A stretch of 11,869 bases of DNA. It comes from Bacteroidetes bacterium UBA7368. Its GTDB lineage: Bacteria > Bacteroidota > Rhodothermia > Rhodothermales > UBA10348. The notes under the pieces are model-generated. The model worked only from the letters and a program-made list of their open reading frames with translations. It did not search any database and had not been told where the DNA came from. Positions within the stretch are counted from its first letter, which is position 1, and each line of letters begins with the position of its first letter. The position numbers were made by a program, and so were the translations under genes. Shown here piece by piece: positions 7,273 through 11,869 of the stretch. The stretch is taken from NCBI GenBank assembly GCA_002469915.1, contig DKOG01000109.1, positions 1-11,869 on the forward strand, read 5' to 3'.

Positions 7273-8217
7273 TTGACCGAAAAAAAGACATTTCGAACGA
7301 TATTTAGCCGGTTTTCCTCTTCCCCAAGAGGGAAACGGATTGTGGCCGCACTCCGAACGGTTCTCGGCATAGCCGTCGTTGGTCTTCTCTTTTGGCAGCT
7401 TTCCAACATTGGTTGGAGAGAAGTCATTAGCGAAATGCCGAAGACACCCTGGTTCTACGTAACAGTTGCTGTAATGTACGTTACGCTGCCGATTTTCGAG
7501 ACTGGAATTTACGGTACTTTTTTCTCCGCCCCGCGTCGCGCTCTTTTTTCCGTATTTGTTCGCAAAAAAGTCCTCAATTCTGATCTCGTTGGTTATTCAG
7601 GGGACGTGTTTGTGTTGTTCTGGCTCAAGGAGCGGCTAAACCTGACCGAAGGAAAAGTACTCCGGTTCATGGTGGACAATGGAATCACCTCCTCACTAGG
7701 TGCCTTTTCTGCAACCGGCATTCTTTTTGGGATTCTGCTAACCACAGGGTCCATCCGCATTGGAGACTTCATCGGAGACAATGACCCGATGCTCATCCTA
7801 GGGGCTATTCTGCTGGCCGCCGTCCTTATCGCAGTGGCATATCGGTTTCGTCGGACGATTTTCTCCCTTTCAGGAAAGGCGGTTTTAGGGATTTATCTAG
7901 CTCATTTTATTCGCTTCATGCTGAATTTTGCCATGCAAATAACGCAGTGGTGGGTCGTCTTGCCAGATATGCCGTTTCACGTCTGGGGGACCATGTTGGC
8001 TATTGTTACCATATCCAACCGGCTCCCATTTGTCCCAGCCAGAGACCTGCTCGCAGCCAGTTTAATTCTCGGAATGCCAGGCGTCGTTGAAAGCTCTGGC
8101 CCAGCCATTGCAGCAATGCTCACGACCCGAATTGTGCTCGATCGAATTCTAAATCTGGGTCTTTTCGTTCCCCTTTCTTTGTCGGATCGAAAAAAAAGTG
8201 ATACCCAATCGACTTAA
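7273..8217 (+). CDS. Polytopic membrane protein resembling the lysylphosphatidylglycerol-synthase/UPF0104 membrane domain
   Basis: With a TTG start at 7273 this is a 314-residue protein with an estimated seven or eight membrane segments, near residues 23-44, 58-76, 138-158, 175-191, 204-228, 236-250, 258-280 and 285-302. The pattern LLFWQLSNIGWREVISEMP (38-56), then a second helix, then a charged VRKKVLNSDLVGYSGDVFV region (96-114), resembles the membrane domain shared by lysylphosphatidylglycerol synthases and the AglD/UPF0104 group. No aminoacyl-transferase domain is attached, so any lysyl transfer is unlikely; a role in moving or modifying a lipid or lipid-linked sugar is inference. The frame is open back to 7102, but that would overlap the divergent gene by 110 bp. 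TTG 7273 gives a natural N-terminus (TEKKTFRTIF) with AGG 9 bases upstream. GTG at 7342, preceded by AGAGGG, is a real alternative (291 residues). It is followed in the same direction by two GT4 genes, the first 83 bp downstream. Confidence 0.72.
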   Translation: MTEKKTFRTIFSRFSSSPRGKRIVAALRTVLGIAVVGLLFWQLSNIGWREVISEMPKTPWFYVTVAVMYVTLPIFETGIYGTFFSAPRRALFSVFVRKKVLNSDLVGYSGDVFVLFWLKERLNLTEGKVLRFMVDNGITSSLGAFSATGILFGILLTTGSIRIGDFIGDNDPMLILGAILLAAVLIAVAYRFRRTIFSLSGKAVLGIYLAHFIRFMLNFAMQITQWWVVLPDMPFHVWGTMLAIVTISNRLPFVPARDLLAASLILGMPGVVESSGPAIAAMLTTRIVLDRILNLGLFVPLSLSDRKKSDTQST

Positions 8218-8300
8218 GCCGCGGCTACACCAATGTCGCAGACATTGAAGGATTTTCAAGAAGGTCATTAGAGTCCTTCTCCGACTTTAGGTGATATCAT
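8218..8300 (+). promoter_or_regulatory. 83-bp leader with alternative hairpins before the first GT4 gene
   Basis: Three inverted repeats crowd this gap. AGCCGCGGCT (8217-8226) is a perfect palindrome. CAATGTC-GCA-GACATTG (8231-8247) is a tight 7-bp stem with a 3-base loop, followed 5 bases later by TTTT. GAAGGA (8247-8252) can pair with TCCTTC (8274-8279), while AGAAGG (8259-8264) can pair with CCTTCT (8275-8280), so these two pairings exclude each other. The region could act as a weak terminator or attenuator between the membrane protein and GT4 genes, but no leader peptide or known riboswitch is recognised. Confidence 0.3.
8289..8295 (+). promoter_or_regulatory. Ribosome binding site for the first GT4 gene
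   Basis: AGGTGAT at 8289-8295 is close to the anti-Shine-Dalgarno complement and lies 5 bases before the TTG at 8301. It decides in favour of that TTG, since the next plausible in-frame start would be far inside the conserved nucleotide-sugar transferase fold. Confidence 0.55.
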
Positions 8301-9533
8301 TTGGCCCCAACTCCTCACATAGCTATTGAGCGCGATAAACGCGTTGCGCTTTTTACCGGTGCATACAACCACGTAGTAGATGGCGTTTCGTTGACGCTCA
8401 ACCGCCTCGTGTCGTATTTGGAGTGCGAAGAGATACCTGTGCACGTATTCGCTCCGTCCGTAGACGATCCACCCATTGAGCATGCGGGTACGATGACCGA
8501 CGTACCTTCCTTTAATATGCCGGGCAGGCCTGAGTATCAGATTTCGTTTGGAATGAGTCCGCGCGTATTTCAGGAATTGGAGCAATTCAAGCCGACCATC
8601 GTCCACATTGCCACACCTGACTTTTTAGGCCTTCAGGCGCTGAAATATGCTCGCAAGAGAAATATCCCAGTTGTCGCCTCCTATCATACCCATTTCAGTT
8701 CTTATCTGGCCTACTACCGGATGCAGAAGCTCGAGGGCGCAATGTGGGCTTATTTGCGTTGGTTCTATGAGCGATGTGAACACCTTTACGTCCCCTCAAA
8801 CTCTATGGCAAACGTGCTCAAGGAGCATGGCATTGACAAGGGAATTGAATTGTGGCCAAGAGGTGTAGACGTCCGCTTGTTTAACCCCTCCAAACGTTCG
8901 ATGTCTTGGCGCCGAGATCATGGATTTGCCGACGATGAAATAGTCGTTTCTTTCATCAGCCGTCTGGTCGTTGAAAAAGGACTCGATGTGTATGCCGATG
9001 TGCTGCAAAAATTAAAGGATGCTGGGAAAAACGTACGCGCACTCGTAGTAGGATCTGGTCCAGCAGAAGACATGCTGCGCGAGCGGTTTCCGCGAGCGCA
9101 CTTTCTGGGACATCTTGAGGGAGAGGAATTGGCCAAAGCGTACGCCTCCTCAGACCTATTCCTATTCCCATCAACGACAGAGACCTTCGGCAATGTGACG
9201 CTCGAAGCCATGGCTAGCGGTATACCAACGTTGTGTGCCGACGCCACAGGAAGTAGCTCCCTTGTGGTGCACGAAAAAACAGGCTATCTGGCCATACCTG
9301 GGGAAATTGATTCATTTGTTGACTACGCATTGTGCCTCGTCAATAGTCTTGAAAAACGCCAAGAAATGGGCCTAGCCGCTCGCACGGAGGCTGAAACATA
9401 TAGCTGGCGACGTATTCTGGGGAAAATTGATAGTTACTACGATCATATTTTGACACCTGCCCCCAGTGGCGATGGTCTTCAGGGCCCGAGCCCATCCCGT
9501 ATGACGACCAACGGTCTGGCTATTACTCCCTGA
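8301..9533 (+). CDS. GT4 (GT-B) glycosyltransferase, MgtA/PimB-like
   Basis: This 410-residue retaining glycosyltransferase of family 4 has two Rossmann domains. The acceptor half begins RVALFTGAYNHVVDGVSLTL (about 14-33), whose glycine-rich loop around G28 is typical, and includes VVASYHTHF (124-132). The donor half starts near residue 213 with IVVSFISRLVVEKGLDV (214-230), placing R221 and K226 as the phosphate-binding pair. It continues with LVVGSGP (248-254), HFLGHLEGEELAKAYASSD (267-285) and the E-x7-E motif, E294 and E302 in TETFGNVTLEA. It resembles GDP-mannose-dependent alpha-mannosyltransferases such as MgtA/PimB and sulfolipid enzymes of the SqdX type, all of which glycosylate membrane lipids, but the donor sugar cannot be assigned. 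The final 30 residues are proline/serine-rich and probably disordered. The TTG start is supported by AGGTGAT just upstream. The next GT4 gene starts 22 bp after its stop, so the two are almost certainly co-transcribed. Confidence 0.94.
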   Translation: MAPTPHIAIERDKRVALFTGAYNHVVDGVSLTLNRLVSYLECEEIPVHVFAPSVDDPPIEHAGTMTDVPSFNMPGRPEYQISFGMSPRVFQELEQFKPTIVHIATPDFLGLQALKYARKRNIPVVASYHTHFSSYLAYYRMQKLEGAMWAYLRWFYERCEHLYVPSNSMANVLKEHGIDKGIELWPRGVDVRLFNPSKRSMSWRRDHGFADDEIVVSFISRLVVEKGLDVYADVLQKLKDAGKNVRALVVGSGPAEDMLRERFPRAHFLGHLEGEELAKAYASSDLFLFPSTTETFGNVTLEAMASGIPTLCADATGSSSLVVHEKTGYLAIPGEIDSFVDYALCLVNSLEKRQEMGLAARTEAETYSWRRILGKIDSYYDHILTPAPSGDGLQGPSPSRMTTNGLAITP

Positions 9534-9555
9534 TTCATTTTAGCTCCAGACTATA

Positions 9556-10674
9556 GTGCGACTGGTTTTTGTCACCCATTCTTTCTCGCCTCCTGATCGG
9601 CCACTAGCCAACGTGGGAGGTATGCAGCGGGTTGCCATGGAATTGGACGCTGCATTGCAACGAAAACAAAGCAATGATTTCAGTTATGATGCCATTCTAC
9701 TGGTAGCCAGTTGGAAGTGGATTCATGTGTTGGTCGCTCCGTTTCTCATCAAGACCTTCTTCTCTCTCAGAAAACGTATAAAGAGAGGCGAGGTGGACGT
9801 TATCGTGTTTTCCAGTATGGTAACGGCCTGGTTAGCGTTACCCTTACGAAAACTGTTGAAACAGCACGGCGTGCGTGTCGCCTCAATCGTGCACGGCCTA
9901 GACGTAACCACCCCCAATGCTTTGTACCAGAAAGTCGTACCTCACATATTTGGTGCGTTGGATATGGTATTGCCCGTAAGTGGCCCTACCGGAGAGGCGT
10001 GCGTAGAGCGCGGGCTCCCGCCCGCCAACGTCCGCGTTGTGAACAATGGTGTTGAACTAGATCGTTTCCCTCCATTTGAAATGCGTGCGGGAGCCCGCGC
10101 GAGCCATCCTTTCCGATCTGATCTGCCGAAGGATGCCATTTTGCTCACTTCTGTGGGCCGACAGGTTAAGCGCAAAGGATTTGCTTGGTTCATCGAACAT
10201 GTGATGCCTCGGCTTCCTGAACACGTTCACTATTGGTTGGGAGGAGATGGACCAGAAGGAGACGCTATTCAATCAGCGATAGATGCGAATCATTTAGGCT
10301 ATCGAGTACGGCTTCTCGGTAGGCTCGGAGATGCCCAACTAACCAATCTGTATCAGAGCGCGGACCTGTTTCTCATGCCCAATATTCCGGTCCCTGGTGA
10401 CATGGAGGGATTTGGCATTGTTATGCTAGAAGCCGCTATGAATGGTTTGCCAGTAGTTGCCGCTCGACTAGAAGGCATCAAAGAAGTTATCACCGTTGGT
10501 AAAAATGGTTACTTCGTCGAGTCCGGAGATATAACGGGCTACACTGACCGAATCGTTACCCTAGATCTAGATCGAACCTCTCTAGGAGCTCTTTCAGACT
10601 CCTCTAGGGCGCATGTTGCCGAGACCTTCGGATGGGATGCCGTAGCGGAGCAATACTTGGGGCACCTCTCCTAG
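9556..10674 (+). CDS. GT4 (GT-B) glycosyltransferase
   Basis: This is a second family 4 glycosyltransferase, 372 residues, with no close visual similarity to its neighbour beyond the common fold. The N-terminal half has RLVFVTHSFSPPDRPLANVGGMQRVAMEL (about 2-30 in sum), where V20-GGMQ is the usual glycine loop, and IVHGLDV (111-117). The C-terminal half has LLTSVGRQVKRKGF (196-209), with R202 and K207 as likely donor-phosphate ligands, WLGGDGPEGD (227-236), RLLGRLGDAQLTNLYQSAD (252-270) and E-x7-E as E284 and E292 in MEGFGIVMLEA. It probably transfers a sugar to a lipid-linked or saccharide acceptor at the cytoplasmic membrane. Substrates are unknown. The start is GTG at 9556, immediately before the first strand; there is no clear Shine-Dalgarno, which fits translation coupled to the GT4 gene ending 22 bp upstream. 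It is convergent with the RND exporter gene, with a 26-bp gap. Confidence 0.94.
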   Translation: MRLVFVTHSFSPPDRPLANVGGMQRVAMELDAALQRKQSNDFSYDAILLVASWKWIHVLVAPFLIKTFFSLRKRIKRGEVDVIVFSSMVTAWLALPLRKLLKQHGVRVASIVHGLDVTTPNALYQKVVPHIFGALDMVLPVSGPTGEACVERGLPPANVRVVNNGVELDRFPPFEMRAGARASHPFRSDLPKDAILLTSVGRQVKRKGFAWFIEHVMPRLPEHVHYWLGGDGPEGDAIQSAIDANHLGYRVRLLGRLGDAQLTNLYQSADLFLMPNIPVPGDMEGFGIVMLEAAMNGLPVVAARLEGIKEVITVGKNGYFVESGDITGYTDRIVTLDLDRTSLGALSDSSRAHVAETFGWDAVAEQYLGHLS

Positions 10675-10700
10675 CCAGAGCGAAATCTGTGGTTCAGCAT

Positions 10701-11869
10701 TTAGGTGGTTGCACGATTTTCAAGCCACTGCAAAAGAGCTGGCAGGAAAAGAAGCGCCGCTACCAATGTCGACCCGATTCCAAACACGGCTAACAATCCG
10801 ATAGATTCTAGTCCAGGATGAAAGCTGAGGAGTAACCCAGCAAACCCAACCATCGTCGTAAGCGAGCCCATCGCAACGTGTTCACCTGTGGAGCGCAATA
10901 CCCGACGTAAGGATCCCTTGCCCTCCTCTTGGTACCGATGCACGATGTGCACGCCGGCATCATTACCGATTCCGAGTACCGCTGGGAGCACAATCAAATT
11001 ATAAAAATTTAGGCGCGCCTCGAACAGTTCAACCATCAACATCATCCAAAGCAAACCAACCATAAGAGGTAGTACCGCGAGACCCATCCAACGCAAGGTC
11101 CCAAAATTGAGATACATGAGACCCAGCACGATGATAAAGGTCGCTAATACCATCCAAGGAGCTTCACTACGCATCAGTTTCAGCATATCAGCTGCTACAA
11201 GCGAAGTTGAACCCGCATGGTAATCCATACCGTCGGCCGTCGTGATCGTCCCAACATCCTCAGAAAAAGCTATGGACTGACGTCCGTCCGAAAGACCTAC
11301 AGAAGGGTAGATGATGACAAAATTACCCAGCTCCCCCGACTTGGAAGTGAACTGCTTACGTAAAAATGCGGGCACCTCTTCAAATGCAAGAACCCGAGAT
11401 GTGCTCGATGCTCGGCGCAGTCTCTCCATGTCTTCTGATTCATCTAGCTCTAAAAATGAATCCGCCAGCTTTTCTCGGATACCCTCTAGACGGGATAACC
11501 GTTCTTTTTGAGCTCCTTCATTCATTGGAAACCGATCTTGAAGAGACTCAGCGCGCTGAATGGTCGGAGACAACGTATCGGTTTCAATTATTAAATTGAC
11601 AGCCTGTGTGATCGGATCAATTTCCTCAACCGTATCGACTACGATGTACGCCGGATTTCGCCGGCGCTTGTCGTTGTAGACCTTCCGAACGATGTCCCGA
11701 CGAGCTTCGTACTCCTCATAGCTGGGCTCCAGCTCTCCAAACCGATACTCGAAAGACACGCGGGGCAGCATGATAACAGCGGCCATGACCGCGACCACGC
11801 TCAGGGCGAGGATGACACGAACGGCGGGAAATGGTTTAGACAGCGCGACGGTTGGCTGCAATCGGGTTG
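10701..11869 (-). CDS. RND/MMPL-type exporter, C-terminal half (5' end outside window)
   Basis: About 389 codons of a membrane transporter of the RND superfamily, MMPL/HAE3-like, are visible. A TTG at 11861 could be read as a start, but the frame is open to the window edge and the layout is exactly the second half of a full RND protein of roughly 750-850 residues, so the true start is inferred to lie beyond 11869. Numbering from 11861, a membrane segment at about 12-33 (TM7 of a full protein) is followed by an extracytoplasmic domain of about 200 residues that includes a helical, glutamate/arginine-rich stretch (100-150). Then come four or five segments from about residue 236. The motif VLGIGNDAGVHIVHRY carries the aspartate and histidine typical of the proton relay in this family. 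These proteins often export lipids or hydrophobic compounds. Which lipid is not evident; hopanoid-associated HpnN is one related group, but nothing specific points to it. Confidence 0.88.
   Translation of the reverse strand, partial: TRLQPTVALSKPFPAVRVILALSVVAVMAAVIMLPRVSFEYRFGELEPSYEEYEARRDIVRKVYNDKRRRNPAYIVVDTVEEIDPITQAVNLIIETDTLSPTIQRAESLQDRFPMNEGAQKERLSRLEGIREKLADSFLELDESEDMERLRRASSTSRVLAFEEVPAFLRKQFTSKSGELGNFVIIYPSVGLSDGRQSIAFSEDVGTITTADGMDYHAGSTSLVAADMLKLMRSEAPWMVLATFIIVLGLMYLNFGTLRWMGLAVLPLMVGLLWMMLMVELFEARLNFYNLIVLPAVLGIGNDAGVHIVHRYQEEGKGSLRRVLRSTGEHVAMGSLTTMVGFAGLLLSFHPGLESIGLLAVFGIGSTLVAALLFLPALLQWLENRATT

Noticed and set aside
8268..8606. 112-codon minus-strand frame over the first GT4 start
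   Set aside because: It is antisense to the conserved GT4 N-terminus and its ribosome binding site; the composition is unremarkable and no motif is present.
9711..10055. 114-codon plus-strand frame within the second GT4 gene
   Set aside because: An out-of-frame shadow of a clearly coding GT4 frame; arginine-rich translation without recognisable domain.
11859..11861. TTG at 11861 as the true start of the RND gene
   Set aside because: The frame is open to the edge, and the protein from this point is only the second half of an RND transporter, so a start beyond the window is more likely.
1..11869. CRISPR array, tRNA, rRNA, insertion sequence or phage genes
   Set aside because: No regularly spaced repeats, cloverleaf-like sequence, transposase motifs or phage-type genes were recognised on either strand.

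Overview
The window reads like chromosomal DNA of a Bacteroidota-type bacterium, plausibly of the marine Rhodothermota/Balneolota side. I infer this from three things: a BatA-type von Willebrand protein with the N-terminal hydrophobic layout common in that phylum; a UvrA that lacks the first CxxC half of the N-terminal zinc finger found in E. coli UvrA and has the short insert I associate with Bacteroidota UvrA; and a secreted DUF3047-like protein next to HTTM-type membrane proteins. Base composition looks close to 50% G+C by eye. No rRNA, tRNA, CRISPR array, insertion sequence or phage gene was seen. The lineage call rests on family resemblance alone and is moderate at best.

Layout, left to right. 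(1) Positions 1-1155, minus strand: the first 385 codons of a BatA-domain/VWA membrane protein whose 3' end lies outside the window. (2) About 1340-4180, plus: uvrA, the DNA-damage recognition ATPase of nucleotide excision repair. (3) 4197-4910, minus: a secreted DUF3047-like protein, convergent with uvrA. (4) 5043-5840, plus: a family 2 glycosyltransferase, with a possible sigma70-like promoter in the divergent gap before it. (5) 5860-7211, minus: a two-gene, ATGA-overlapping pair made of a small membrane-anchored protein and an HTTM-like multi-spanning membrane protein. (6) About 7273-10674, plus: a three-gene run of a polytopic protein resembling the lysylphosphatidylglycerol-synthase/UPF0104 membrane domain and two GT4 (GT-B) glycosyltransferases. 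(7) 10701-11869, minus: the C-terminal half of an RND/MMPL-type exporter, running off the right edge.

Taken together, the right two thirds look like cell-envelope biology: three glycosyltransferases of two folds, a lipid-associated polytopic membrane protein, an HTTM pair and an RND exporter. A reasonable but unproven reading is synthesis, modification and movement of a glycolipid or surface glycan. The genes are on alternating strands, so this is several transcription units and not one operon. uvrA and the BatA-like gene are housekeeping neighbours with no visible link to the glycan genes. Nothing here is demonstrably a new system. The least characterised parts are the HTTM/small-membrane-protein pair, the LPG-synthase-like protein coupled to two GT4 enzymes, and the 83-bp leader with alternative hairpins ahead of the first GT4 gene.
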